In this document: in pieces, positions 8,377 through 16,579 of the stretch | Position numbering within the stretch: position 1 is the stretch's first letter | How the letters are laid out: each line of letters opens with the position of its first letter | Assembly (NCBI GenBank): GCA_964651245.1 | Contig: CAZYVI010000004.1 | Span: 62,001 to 126,000, forward strand | Direction of reading: 5' to 3' | From: Avedoeria sp964651245 | GTDB lineage: Bacteria; Chloroflexota; Anaerolineae; Epilineales; Epilineaceae | DNA length: 64,000 nucleotides | Notes under the pieces: generated by a model | Told to the model about the DNA's origin: nothing | The model's database searches: none | Seen by the model: only the letters and a program-made list of their open reading frames with translations | Position numbers and translations under genes: made by a program

Positions 8377-8943
8377 ATGATCGAAGCGTCGCAGCTGCGC
8401 AAGGGCATGGTGGTCAACATCGACGGCGCGCTCTACGAGTGCGTTGAGCAGCAGCTCATCAAGATGGGCCGGGGCGGCGCCACCGTCAAGGCCAAGATCC
8501 GCAACCTCGACACCGGCGCGGCGTTCGAGCGCTCGTTCAACTCCGACGAGCGCCTCAACGACGTTCGCCTCGAGAGCCGCCGGGTGCAGTACCTCTACAA
8601 CGACGGCGACCTCTTCCACTTCATGGACCTCGAGAGCTACGAGCAGCCGGTCGTGCCGCGCGACCAGATCGGCGACGCGGCGCCGTGGCTCATCGAGAAC
8701 ATGGAGCTGCAGATCGCGATGCACGAGGGCAAGGCGGTCCGCATCGAGCTGCCGGTGACCGTCGACATCGAGGTCGTCGAGGCGCCGCCGGGCTTCAAGG
8801 GCGACACGTCGTCGGGCGGCACCAAGCCGGTCAAGCTGGCCAACGGCGTCATGGTCAACGTGCCGTTCTTCGTCGAGACCGGCTCGATCCTGCGCATCGA
8901 CACGCGCACCGGCGCCTACGTGACGCGCGTCAAGGGCGCCTAG
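8377..8943 (+). CDS. efp: Translation elongation factor P
   Basis: This 188-residue protein has the standard EF-P length and three domains: an N-terminal KOW-like domain, then two OB folds ending in GSILRIDTRTGAYVTRVK. EF-P relieves ribosome stalling at polyproline stretches, and many secreted proteins in this window are Pro-rich. The tip of the domain I loop reads KMGRGGA, placing Arg32 where E. coli has the modified lysine. This resembles the arginine-tip classes, either rhamnosylated or unmodified; no modification gene is in the window. The Shine-Dalgarno AAGGGGTGG lies a few nt before the ATG. A possible -10 (TAGAGT, 8339-8344) overlaps the stop codon of the upstream gene, so it may have its own promoter as well as read-through. 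Confidence 0.96.
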   Translation: MIEASQLRKGMVVNIDGALYECVEQQLIKMGRGGATVKAKIRNLDTGAAFERSFNSDERLNDVRLESRRVQYLYNDGDLFHFMDLESYEQPVVPRDQIGDAAPWLIENMELQIAMHEGKAVRIELPVTVDIEVVEAPPGFKGDTSSGGTKPVKLANGVMVNVPFFVETGSILRIDTRTGAYVTRVKGA

Positions 8944-8958
8944 CAGCGCCGTCGACGG

Positions 8959-9780
8959 TCACGGCGTCGCCATCGGCCAGCGGCACGGCGCCGGCCGGCG
9001 TGTTCGCACCGTAACTTCTGCCGCGCCCGACGCCTCGAGCAGCGCGCGCACGGCGACCTTGGCCCGGTCGTTGGCCGCGTCGAGCACATCGGACTGGCAG
9101 GCGCTCTCGACGATGCGCTGCAGGGCGTAGCGCTCGGCGCGCGACTGGAGCTCGGGCGCGACCGGGCCGAACACGCTGCGGCGGACGTCATAGACGCGAC
9201 TGCGCTCGACGTCGATCGTGGCGCCCAGGATCTCCGGCGCCGGCAGCTCGACGACGATCGCCTCGCCGGCCTGGCCGACCGGGACGCCGCTGCGGCGCTC
9301 GACGCTGACGTCGGCGCGCTCGAGCTTGGCCAGGTCGATCCCGGCCCGCACCTGGCCGTGGGCGACGTAGAGCAGCTCGGTGGAGCCGATGACGAAGCCC
9401 GCCAGCTCGCGGTCCTCGGAGGCCGAGACGACGGTCTCGAGGGTGTAGACCATCGTCGTCAGCTCGGCCGCCTCCTGCAGCCGTTCGACGACGACGCTGC
9501 GGGCCGTCAGCGCGGTGGTCGGCGTCGGCCGCGGCCCGAACGCGCCGGCGACGTCGTCGAGGAACGCGTCGCCGCGGCGCGCGAGGCCGACGACGACGAC
9601 CGCCGCCGCCAGCAGCAGCGCGCCCACCCCGGCCGCCAGCAGCGCGGCGCCGATCGAGAGCCACCGCCCGGCGGAGCGGGCGCGCGCCGCCGCGCCGGCC
9701 GGTGCGCGGAGCGACGGCGGGGCGGCGGCCGGGCGGGCGGCGGGGTCGACGGCGGGATCGGACGGCTCTGGATCGGGCAT
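8959..9780 (-). CDS. DUF4230 domain membrane protein
   Basis: The product has 273 residues from the ATG at 9780. A Pro/Ala-rich cytoplasmic N-terminus leads to one transmembrane helix at about residues 43-67 (IGAALLAAGVGALLLAAAVV). The outer domain matches the DUF4230 pattern: VVERLQEAAELTTMVYTLE, then GQVRAGIDLAKLERADV and a conserved strand VVELPAPEILGATID. DUF4230 proteins occur widely in Chloroflexota and Firmicutes and their function is unknown. An in-frame GTG at 9861 would add a basic leader overlapping the divergent gene and looks less likely. It converges on efp with a 15-bp gap. Confidence 0.82.
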   Translation of the reverse strand: MPDPEPSDPAVDPAARPAAAPPSLRAPAGAAARARSAGRWLSIGAALLAAGVGALLLAAAVVVVGLARRGDAFLDDVAGAFGPRPTPTTALTARSVVVERLQEAAELTTMVYTLETVVSASEDRELAGFVIGSTELLYVAHGQVRAGIDLAKLERADVSVERRSGVPVGQAGEAIVVELPAPEILGATIDVERSRVYDVRRSVFGPVAPELQSRAERYALQRIVESACQSDVLDAANDRAKVAVRALLEASGAAEVTVRTRRPAPCRWPMATP

Positions 9781-9860
9781 CGGGGCGGCCTCGGGATAGC
9801 GGGCGGATGCGCGCCGGGCGCGCTGGCGGCTAGAATAGCCGCGGCCTGCCCCTGTCACCA

Positions 9861-10796
9861 ATGCCGGAGCCGCGCGTGCGCGTTCACCCGATCGACCTTC
9901 GATTCCAGGGCCTCGACCATGCCGTGGCGGCGTTCGCGGTCGAGGGACCCGGCGGCTGGGCGCTCGTCGAGACCGGGCCGGGCTCGACGCTGCCGGCGCT
10001 CGTCGACGGGCTGGCGCGGCTGGGCGTCCACCCCGGCGAGCTGGCCGGGGCGCTGGTGACCCACATCCACCTGGACCACGCCGGCGCCGCCGGCTGGCTG
10101 GCCCGGCAGGGGGTGCCGATCTACGTCCACCCGGTGGGCGCGCCGCACCTCGTCGACCCGTCGCGGCTGCTGGCGAGCGCGGGCCGGATCTACGGCGATC
10201 GGCTCGAGTCGCTGTGGGGCCCGATGGCGCCGTCGCCCGTCGACCACGTCGTGGCGGTGGACGACGGCGCGACGGTGGCGCTGGCCGGCCTGTCGTTCCG
10301 GGCGATCGCCACCCCCGGCCACGCCAAGCACCACCACGCCTGGCAGGTGGGCGGCGCGATCTTCACCGGCGACGCGGCCGGCGTGCGGATGCCCGGCAGC
10401 CGGCTGGTGGCGGTCCCGGCCGTGCCGCCCGAGTTCGACCCCGACGCCTGGCGGGCGACGATCGACCGCCTGGCGGCCGAGGCGGCGGCGCTGGCCGACC
10501 TCGCCCCGACCCTCTACCTGACCCACTTCGGCGCCGTGACCGACCCGGCCGCCCACCTCGACCGCCTCGGGCGCGAGCTCGACGCGGTGGTCGAGGTCTT
10601 CACGGAGTACGCCGCCGCCGGGCTCGAGCGGGCGGTGATTCTCCAGCGTTATGTCGACTGGAGCCGCGATCGGGCGCGCGCCGCGGGCGTGGACGACGCC
10701 GAGCTGGCGCGGTTCGAGGCCGCCAACCCGTTCGAGGTGAGCGTCGACGGGGTGCTGCGGTGGCTGGCGCGGCGGGAGCGGGCGCCCGCCGGCTGA
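9861..10796 (+). CDS. Metallo-beta-lactamase-fold hydrolase
   Basis: The product has 311 residues. The metal-binding signature HIHLDH is at residues 68-73, followed by a third ligand region ATPGHAKHHHAW near 151 and the bridging Asp in IFTGDAAG. This is a glyoxalase II or quorum-lactonase style MBL protein; the substrate cannot be told from sequence. There is no signal peptide, so it is cytosolic. A TAGAAT box (9831-9836) lies 24 nt upstream of the ATG, with no good -35 and no strong Shine-Dalgarno. It is followed by a strong hairpin and a convergent gene, so it is probably monocistronic. Confidence 0.88.
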   Translation: MPEPRVRVHPIDLRFQGLDHAVAAFAVEGPGGWALVETGPGSTLPALVDGLARLGVHPGELAGALVTHIHLDHAGAAGWLARQGVPIYVHPVGAPHLVDPSRLLASAGRIYGDRLESLWGPMAPSPVDHVVAVDDGATVALAGLSFRAIATPGHAKHHHAWQVGGAIFTGDAAGVRMPGSRLVAVPAVPPEFDPDAWRATIDRLAAEAAALADLAPTLYLTHFGAVTDPAAHLDRLGRELDAVVEVFTEYAAAGLERAVILQRYVDWSRDRARAAGVDDAELARFEAANPFEVSVDGVLRWLARRERAPAG

Positions 10797-10816
10797 GGGA
10801 TGGGCGGCCGCTCGGC

Positions 10817-10857
10817 CGCTCGGCCGGGCGGCGCGGTGCGCACCGCCCGGCCGAGCG
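10817..10857. terminator. Bidirectional hairpin terminator
   Basis: A perfect 15-bp inverted repeat (arms 10817-10831 and 10843-10857, arm CGCTCGGCCGGGCGG) encloses an 11-nt loop between two converging genes. No T-run follows on either side. It fits a strong stem used in both directions, possibly with factor help. Confidence 0.6.
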
Positions 10858-10864
10858 AGATCGC

Positions 10865-12670
10865 CTAGCGGACCACGAACAGGACCGGGAACAGGTCGTT
10901 CGCGGTGCCGTTGCCGTTGAGGTCGCGGCCGTCCGACGGCTCCCACATTCCGACGAACACCTCGTGGCTGCCGGCGCCCCAGGTGGGGCCGTAGGCCGTC
11001 GGACGCACGGCCCACGGGGCCACCGCCGTCTGACCGGTGGCCGTGTCGAGCCGGGCGACGACGCGCTGTCCCTGGGTCCCATCGCCGGTGTGGTCCGCGC
11101 CCGCGTCCGTCTCGAGGACCTCGAAGTACAGCTGGTCCCCGACCCAGCGCGGGAACGCGTTCGGGCTGTAGAGCTGCCCGAGGTCCGCCACCGCTTGGCC
11201 CGAATCAAGGTCCCAGACGCGGGCGGTCGCATCGTCCAGGTCGCCGTCCTTGTTGCGGTCGACGCCGTCGACCCACTCCCGGACGCAGGCCATGGCCCGC
11301 GGCCCGGACACCGGCGGCTGATGGCTGTCCGCCAAGACCACGCTGCGCGAGGCGAACGCGCAGGCGCTGTCGGCGCGCAGGATGTCGGTCTGACGGGACA
11401 CCGGGTCGATGCGCGCCAGCACGAAGTCGTCGAGGTCGCCGTCTTGGTTGAAGTCGGTGCCGTTCGATCCGGCCTCGTCGAGTTCGACGACGACGCGCTG
11501 CTGTTCGCCCGAGCTGACGCCATGGTTGGCCCGCCACCACGGGAGGTCGTAGCCGGTGTTCCACACTTGGCCGGTGGCGACATCGGTGAAGATCAGGACG
11601 TCATCCCACGCGTCGGCGTCGTTGTTGAGGTCGCGACCGTCCATGATCTCGCTGGCGACCTGGATCATGGTCGTCGAGCGCGTGCGCAGCGCGGTACCGG
11701 CGTGACCGCGGTGGACGGTCCCGTTGACCCAGTCCACGCCGTAGCCCACGTAGTCGGCGGTGTCGCCATCGCCGTTGAGGTCGGCGCCGTTGTCGAGCTC
11801 GCGGGCGTTGATGGCCACCAGCGGGCCGCTGAGCTCGGACCGGGCGTGCTGGAAGTCGTGCGCCGGCGTCGCCGCCAGGCGCACGTTCGTGGTGCCGACG
11901 CCGAGGCGGTGGTAGGCCACGACGCTGTCCTGGGCGTCGCCGTCGCCGTTGCGGTCGAGGCCGCCGTGGGCCGCCTCGTCGACGGCGAAGAGGAGGCGAC
12001 CGGCGCCGCCGAGGGCGCGCGCCGGCTCGTCGACGGTGGTGGCGAGGCGGAGCCGCGTCAGCCGCTTCTTGGCCGGGTCGTAGAACGCCAACACGTGGTC
12101 GAGTCGGTCGCCGTCGCCGTTGTCGTCGATGCCCTGGCCGGCTTCGTCGACCGTGAACACGGCGTAGCTCGCCGCGAAGTGCATCCGGCCGGCGGCCAGG
12201 CGGAGGTTCGTCACGGCCCGCGTGCGGACGTTCACGAGGTGCGCCACGTCGTCGAGGCGATCGCCGTCCTGGTTGAGGTCGGCGCCGGACGAGGGCTCCG
12301 ACTTGGCGAACGCGACGAGCTCGCCGCGCAGGGCCAGCATCGGGGTGCTCAATCCGGCGGTGTTCGTCGCGATTGCGTGGCCCAGGTTCGTGGTCACGCC
12401 CGTCGCCGCGTCGTGGACGTGCAAGACCACGTCGTCGGTATCGCCGTCGCCGTTGAGGTCGGCGGGTCCGCGGAACCGCTCGATGACGCCGACGACGGCG
12501 CGGCGGCCGTCGACGGCCAGGTAGGGCTCGTCGAACGTGAGGCCGAGGTTCGTCACCTCGAGCGCGCCCGCGGCGTGGCTGGAGGCGGCCGGAAGGGCGA
12601 GCAGGCCCGCGACGGCAAGCGTCACGGTCCACGGGTAGCGGGCTCGAGGCCGGGGGATGCCAGGCAACAC
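10865..12670 (-). CDS. Secreted protein built of about ten calcium-loop repeats
   Basis: The product has 601 residues from a GTG at 12670, chosen because AGGAG lies 6 nt before it and the signal peptide (TVTLAVAGLLALPAASSHA) then begins near residue 13. An in-frame ATG at 12697 has no such site. The mature protein repeats about every 45-60 residues a loop of the form D-x-N-x-D-G-D-x-x-D (DLNGDGDTDD, DLNQDGDRLDD, DDNGDGDRLD, DRNGDGDAQD, DLNNDADAWDD, DFNQDGDLDD, DRNKDGDLDD and others), each followed by beta strands. The spacing of Asp/Asn matches EF-hand or dockerin-type Ca2+ loops. It ends DLFPVLFVVR, resembling other tails in this window. An extracellular Ca-stabilised structural or adhesive role is inferred. 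Decayed copies of its C-terminal module lie at 13229-13330 and 13866-13935. Confidence 0.8.
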   Translation of the reverse strand: MLPGIPRPRARYPWTVTLAVAGLLALPAASSHAAGALEVTNLGLTFDEPYLAVDGRRAVVGVIERFRGPADLNGDGDTDDVVLHVHDAATGVTTNLGHAIATNTAGLSTPMLALRGELVAFAKSEPSSGADLNQDGDRLDDVAHLVNVRTRAVTNLRLAAGRMHFAASYAVFTVDEAGQGIDDNGDGDRLDHVLAFYDPAKKRLTRLRLATTVDEPARALGGAGRLLFAVDEAAHGGLDRNGDGDAQDSVVAYHRLGVGTTNVRLAATPAHDFQHARSELSGPLVAINARELDNGADLNGDGDTADYVGYGVDWVNGTVHRGHAGTALRTRSTTMIQVASEIMDGRDLNNDADAWDDVLIFTDVATGQVWNTGYDLPWWRANHGVSSGEQQRVVVELDEAGSNGTDFNQDGDLDDFVLARIDPVSRQTDILRADSACAFASRSVVLADSHQPPVSGPRAMACVREWVDGVDRNKDGDLDDATARVWDLDSGQAVADLGQLYSPNAFPRWVGDQLYFEVLETDAGADHTGDGTQGQRVVARLDTATGQTAVAPWAVRPTAYGPTWGAGSHEVFVGMWEPSDGRDLNGNGTANDLFPVLFVVR

Positions 12671-12940
12671 GGTGGACTCCTGCCAAGAGGGGCGCACGTC
12701 GGGGCGACATGCGCGGCTGCAGATTCACGCGCGGCGGGCTGGATCCAGGCCCGCAGCATGCAGCAGCGTAGCGGGCGTACCGTTATCGCATCGTGACCAC
12801 AGGCCGGGCCCGGCTCGCGCGCGGGCGTCGCGACGGCGGGTCCGGCCGTCCTCGCCGAGGAGGACTTCAACAGACGCCGCGGCCGTGGGCCCCAGGGGAT
12901 GCACAGCGCCGCGCGGCGCCGGTCCTGGTGGCGGCTCCAC

Positions 12941-13203
12941 CGGCCCGCCTCTTCCCCGAACGGCCCAAAGTGCCCGAGGTCGTCGCTTGCGGCGACGCCG
13001 ACGCGGCGGTCGGCGTCGGCGGCGAGGCAGTCGAGGACGGCCGCGGGGGTAGCCGATCACACCGTGCCGGCCTAGTGCGCGTCGCCGGCACGGCGCCAGG
13101 CGACGAGGTAAGCGGCGACGGTCGGGTCGGCCACCGCGTCCCAGCGCACCTGATGACAACCGGGCGGCGACGCCTCGGCCACAAGGCGCGGTGGGACGGG
13201 CAC
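12941..13203 (-). pseudogene. Decayed FnIII end of an M28-type peptidase gene
   Basis: Read on the minus strand from 13203 this encodes PPRLVAEASPPG, then WDAVADPTVAAYLVAWRRAG, then VAASDDLGHFGPFGEEA. It matches almost residue for residue the C-terminal FnIII domain of the intact gene at 59323-60990 (PPRLVADASPPG, VAASDDLGHLGPFGAEA). Two in-frame stops replace a Tyr and a Trp of the intact copy. No upstream peptidase part is found. It is a dead partial duplicate. The rest of 12671-12940 shows no gene. Confidence 0.8.
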
Positions 13204-13228
13204 GGCGCCGGCGCGAGGGCCAGGTCAC

Positions 13229-13330
13229 AGGTCGGGCCGTAGGCCGTCGGAGGCACGGTCCAGGGCGCCACCGCCGATGACCGGTGGTCGTGTCGAGGCG
13301 GGCGACGACGGTGGCGATGAGACCCTTGCC
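13229..13330 (-). pseudogene. Decayed fragment of the calcium-loop repeat gene
   Basis: The minus strand encodes VVARLDTTTG and, after a frame change, AVAPWTVPPTAYGPT. The intact gene at 10865-12670 has VVARLDTATGQTAVAPWAV followed by RPTAYGPTW (complement of about 10975-11060). A second, shorter copy (VVARLDTATGQTARAPWA) lies at about 13866-13935. Both are relics in a zone of duplicated debris. Confidence 0.7.
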
Positions 13331-13451
13331 GACACTCCGTATGAGATGAGCAATGGGCCGACGATTGACACCAGTCGGGCTGCTCTTGCTCAAGCCGCCC
13401 TGCGGATCCGGGTCGCCTCCATAACAGACTGCGACGGGCAGTTTCGGGAAC
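13281..13451. repeat. Direct repeat, copy A (intact)
   Basis: About 170 bp starting at CCGGTGGTCGTGTCGAGGCG and ending TTTCGGGAAC. It recurs with scattered mismatches as copy B, which is split into 13890-13968 and 15217-15304 by an IS3-family insertion. Part of it derives from the calcium-loop gene; the rest is of unknown origin. Confidence 0.75.
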
Positions 13452-13457
13452 AACTGA

Positions 13458-13489
13458 CTGTGAGGTGACCGCGAAGACGGGGCACCTCC
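13458..13489. repeat. Solo IS3-type end
   Basis: The 32 bp here match the right end of the IS3 element (15181-15212) with about four differences, including the shared core CCGCGAAGACGGG. It stands alone with no matching transposase, immediately after repeat copy A, and marks an earlier insertion or recombination. Confidence 0.6.
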
Positions 13490-13522
13490 GGTACGGCGCG
13501 ACGCTCCGATGCGCTGCGGGCG

Positions 13523-13789
13523 TCACCATTTCATGAAGGCGACGTCCTTGAGTACGACGATGTCGAGCGAGCGCTCGGCGACAAGCAGGTTCAGCCGGCG
13601 GTTCTCGTCCTCGAGCTGCCGCATCCGGCGCAGCTCACTGGCGTCCAGCCCGCCGTACTTCGCCTTCCAGCGGTAGCACGTCCCGCCCCTGATCCCGCAC
13701 TTGCGGCAGACATCGCCGACCTTCTGGCCGGCCTAAGCCCGCTTCAGGATCCCGACGATCTGCTCCTCGGTGAATCGGCCCTTGCGCAT
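13523..13789 (-). pseudogene. IS3-family orfA remnant with internal stop
   Basis: From an ATG at 13789 the minus strand encodes MRKGRFTEEQIVGILKRA, then a TAG at codon 19 (13733-13735), then AGQKVGDVCRKCGI and YRWKAKYGGLDASELRRMRQ, ending AFMKW. This is the helix-turn-helix and leucine-zipper OrfA of the IS407/IS2-type IS3 branch, different from the OrfA at 14839-15165. Its orfB is missing. Upstream, TGAACTGCCCCCCAGAACC on the minus strand (ending at about 13862) looks like the original element end. Confidence 0.78.
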
Positions 13790-13889
13790 GAGCGGCCTCT
13801 TCTACAACCTCAGTGTAGCCGGAGACTTTGGCTTCAGTCGGTCCGGGTTCTGGGGGGCAGTTCAAGCCCATGGCGCCCTCGCCGTCTGA

Positions 13890-13968
13890 CCGGTGGCCGT
13901 GTCGAGGCGGGCGACGACGGTGGCGATGAGACCCTTGCCGACACTCCGTATGAAGCATTGGGCCGAAC
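13890..13968. repeat. Direct repeat copy B, left part
   Basis: This left part of copy B matches 13281 onwards of copy A. It stops at the AAC target duplication (13966-13968), where the IS3 element begins. The remainder of copy B continues at 15217 after the element. Confidence 0.72.
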
Positions 13969-14010
13969 TGGAGTTCCCCCGCTTTCGCGGACGGCGGATA
14001 ACGGGGGATC

Positions 14011-14842
14011 TCATGCAGCCACCGCAGCGACGGCCCGCCGTTCGAAGTTGACCGGCGACAGCTGGCCGCGCGCCGAGTGGCGTCGATGTGGATTGTACCA
14101 AGCCTCGATGTAGTCGAAGAGGGCGATGCGGGCCTCGGCATGGATTCGAAAGGTCGAACGGTCGATCAGTTCGCACTCGAGCGACGCGAAGAAGCTCTCC
14201 GCCATGGCGTTGTCGTAGCAGTCGCCGACGCTGCCCATCGACACCCGGATGCCGAAGGCGTCGCAGCGGCTGCCGAAGGCCAGGGAGGTGTACTGGGATC
14301 CGTGGTCAGAGTGATGGATCACGCCGCTTGCCTCGCGCTGGGTGGCTGCCATCGTCAGCGCGTCCATCACCAGCTCTTGGCGCATGTGCGTTGCCATGGA
14401 CCAACCGACGACCTTGCGGCTCCATGCGTCGATGACCACCGCCAGGTAGCACGTAGGCGATGTCGGCAACCCACAGGCGGTTCGGCCCGTCCGCGACGAA
14501 GTTACGCCGGACCAGGTCGGCTGCTGCCGGTTCAGTCCCGGGACGCGTCGTCACAGTGCCCTTGCGCCGACTGACACCTTGCAGACCAGCGCCGCGCATC
14601 AGCCGAGCAACGCGCTTGCGTCCGATGCGCCATTGCTGCTCCATGAGGTCCTCGTGGATCCTCGGCGCACCGCAGATACCTCGCGAGGCGGCATGCAGCG
14701 CTTGGATCTCCTCTGTAAGCACGGCATCTTCCTGTGCTCGTTGGGATGGGATCCGACCGCGCGCGGCATAGTAGCCGCTCGACGAGACTCCCACCACTTG
14801 GCAGAGGACGGCCGTCAGGTAGTCATCCTGGTTCGCCGTCAC
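14011..14842 (-). pseudogene. IS3 transposase OrfB, broken by an internal deletion
   Basis: From the ATG at 14842 (overlapping the orfA stop as ATGA) the frame encodes YLTAVLCQVVGVSSSGYY, the HTH_21 part IQALHAASRGICGAPRIH, and the first catalytic Asp in WVADIAYV. At about 14455 the expected seven or so residues before YLAVVIDAWSRK are absent and the frame changes. The remainder continues in another frame to 14011 with the second Asp (HHSDHGSQYTS) and the Glu (DNAMAESFFASLE). A net loss of about 20 nt explains both effects. Because conserved residues are missing, this is decay rather than programmed frameshifting. Confidence 0.82.
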
Positions 14843-15165
14843 GAACGCGTACGTCGCTGGGACGTCCCTTCCTCCGTGCGTCCGGCGAACCAGGTGACCG
14901 CTTTTCCCAGGATTTCGAGCTCCTGCTGCAGCCTGCGGTTGTCGCGTCGGAGTTGGCGCAGTTCCTCCCGCTCCGCCGTCGTGAGCCCGTCGCCACGCCG
15001 CCCTTCATCGCGGTCGGCCTGCGCTACCCAGTTCCGAATCGTCTGGGCGGTCGGCTCGAAGTCGCGCCCGAGCGATTCAGCAGATCGTCCGGCCCGAGCC
15101 ATCTCGACCAGCCGCTGCCGGTACTCGGCCGGATACGTCTTGCGCCCTCTTGCCATCGTGGCCAC
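14839..15165 (-). CDS. IS3-family transposase OrfA
   Basis: The product has 108 residues: a helix-turn-helix (YPAEYRQRLVEMARAGRS to TIRNWVAQADRDEG) and a coiled coil (EREELRQLRRDNRRLQQELE), as usual for OrfA of the IS3 family. It binds the element ends and in active elements is fused to OrfB by -1 frameshifting. Here orfB starts by ATGA overlap instead. It lies inside the 13969-15213 element. Upstream to the terminal repeat there are about 25 nt containing GCCAGGAGG before the ATG. Confidence 0.88.
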   Translation of the reverse strand: MATMARGRKTYPAEYRQRLVEMARAGRSAESLGRDFEPTAQTIRNWVAQADRDEGRRGDGLTTAEREELRQLRRDNRRLQQELEILGKAVTWFAGRTEEGTSQRRTRS

Positions 15166-15216
15166 CTCCTGGCTCCCAAACTGTGAGGTGTCCGCGAAGA
15201 CGGGTCAACTCCAAAC

Positions 15217-15304
15217 ATTGACACCTGTCGGGCAGTACTTGTTCAAGCCGCCCCGCGGATCCGGGTCGCCTCCGTTACAGACTGCGACGGGCCGTTTCGG
15301 GAAC
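15217..15304. repeat. Direct repeat copy B, right part
   Basis: This continues copy B after the IS3 insertion and matches copy A from about 13364 to 13451. The stop codon of the truncated regulator gene (15275) and its last residues lie in this repeat, so the repeat marks where that gene was cut. Confidence 0.72.
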
Positions 15305-16528
15305 TTCGGAAACCACGGTCTCACCAGCCAGTCCGAGCTCGATCTGTGAGCAACATATCACACGGATGTGATCGCCCGCGTTGAGGATGTGGGCACATGC
15401 GGCTGCGACGTTGAACTCGAGTCCGTTAGTGGAATCAATCAGGACCACTATCGAACGGCGGGAAAGCGCCTCGATATGACCTGAAAGTCGGGTTGGTAGG
15501 GATCGCATCTCAGCTTCCGCTGCCACCCGAGTCATCTGTGAGATACAGCATGCTAGGCCATCGAGATCGTGCAGCAGCGACGATCCGCCGGGACCTACAG
15601 TGACCGTGTCCGTTTGTCCGCGCGCTACTGCGCACCATACAGCACAGTCGAATGACCCGCTCGCGGCAAGCGGTCGCGCGACATCAGCTCGCAGGTCCTG
15701 AACGTAGTCCTGAGTCGTCGTCCTGCGCAATGTGATGAGTCTATGGCAATGGGCAAGGTTGAGAAGCTCAAGCCACACGTCATGTGAGCAGTCACGATCC
15801 GATGGAACCAGACCTTCAAACGGGCTCACGTTGTCCTCATCTGCGGAATTTGTGAGGTAGCCTAATCCGTCCTCCAGGGTCAGCCTCGTGAGCTCGTAAT
15901 CTGCGTCAATATCAACTGCGCACCTCAACCGAACCTGTAATCGCACTCTCTCGAGTCGGACCCTGTAGTCTTCGCCCCAATTAGTGAGCCATTGGAGACA
16001 CTGCGCAGCCATGAAGAGACATGATCGCTCGACTTGAAGTTGCGGTGGAATTGACCACTCATCTTCCAGATACGGAAAGATCTCACCGGAGATGCGATCT
16101 GTGATCGCTACAAAGTACAAATATGACATGCCGGTTGGGCAACGAGCAGGACGGGTGACAGATCTCAAGACTCCGTCCTCAAGCTCCCAAGCGTCTACGG
16201 AGGATAGCCTTGAACCCAAATCTGACCAAGAAATGCACCCCGCGTCAGTGTCGATCCAGGCGCGACCATCTGGATGCGCCGGAAGTGTGCGCCGCAACTC
16301 GTGCAGCGCCTGGCGCAAACACGTGAGTGCCGTCTGCTTGTGTGTGTTCGGCCACAGCACTTCCGCCACGTGGTCTCGCTGGTGTCGATCGACTTCGCGA
16401 TGGAGAAGAAGGAAGGCGAGCAACTTGAGCGCCGCCCTTCGGCGCGGAGCGGGCACTATTGAGCCAAAGGACCAGATCTCAACGTCACCTACGACAGAGA
16501 CATACAGCGGATATTGCCTGTGATGCAC
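15275..16528 (-). pseudogene. SARP/BTAD-type transcriptional regulator, C-terminally truncated
   Basis: This is an open frame of 417 residues. It begins with an OmpR-like winged-helix region (FGSIVPAPRRRAALKLLAF, then CLRQALHELRRTLPAH), as in SARP regulators, followed by a bacterial transcriptional activation type helical part (about residues 100-230). Near the end VVLIDSTNGLEFNVA and SQIELGLAGETVVSEVP mirror the Walker B and sensor stretch of STAND ATPases (normally LLVLDNCEH and TSREPLGLxGE). No Walker A is recognisable and the protein stops 12 residues later inside a repeat, where relatives continue for hundreds of residues. Base composition is much lower in GC than the host genes, suggesting transfer. 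It is probably non-functional as an ATPase; DNA binding may persist. Confidence 0.6.
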
Positions 16529-16579
16529 TCGGCGCTCCCGTCCGCTTCAAGTGTGCGGCTGACCTTCATGTCTAAGAAC

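Larger units (their letters stand above)
13969..15213 (-). mobile_element. IS3-family insertion sequence with matching ends and 3-bp target duplication
   Basis: The element is 1245 bp long. Terminal inverted repeats of 24 bp (13969-13992 and 15190-15213) share TGGAGTT, then CCCG, then TTCGCGGAC, with four mismatches. AAC flanks both sides (13966-13968 and 15214-15216), a 3-bp duplication typical of IS3. Removing the element and one AAC rejoins repeat copy B cleanly. It carries orfA and a broken orfB, so it cannot move by itself. Confidence 0.85.

Noticed and set aside
12671..13523. Intact gene in the 12.7-13.5 kb gap
   Set aside because: All long frames here are Arg/Pro-rich. Recognisable pieces are fragments of two other genes, with stops.
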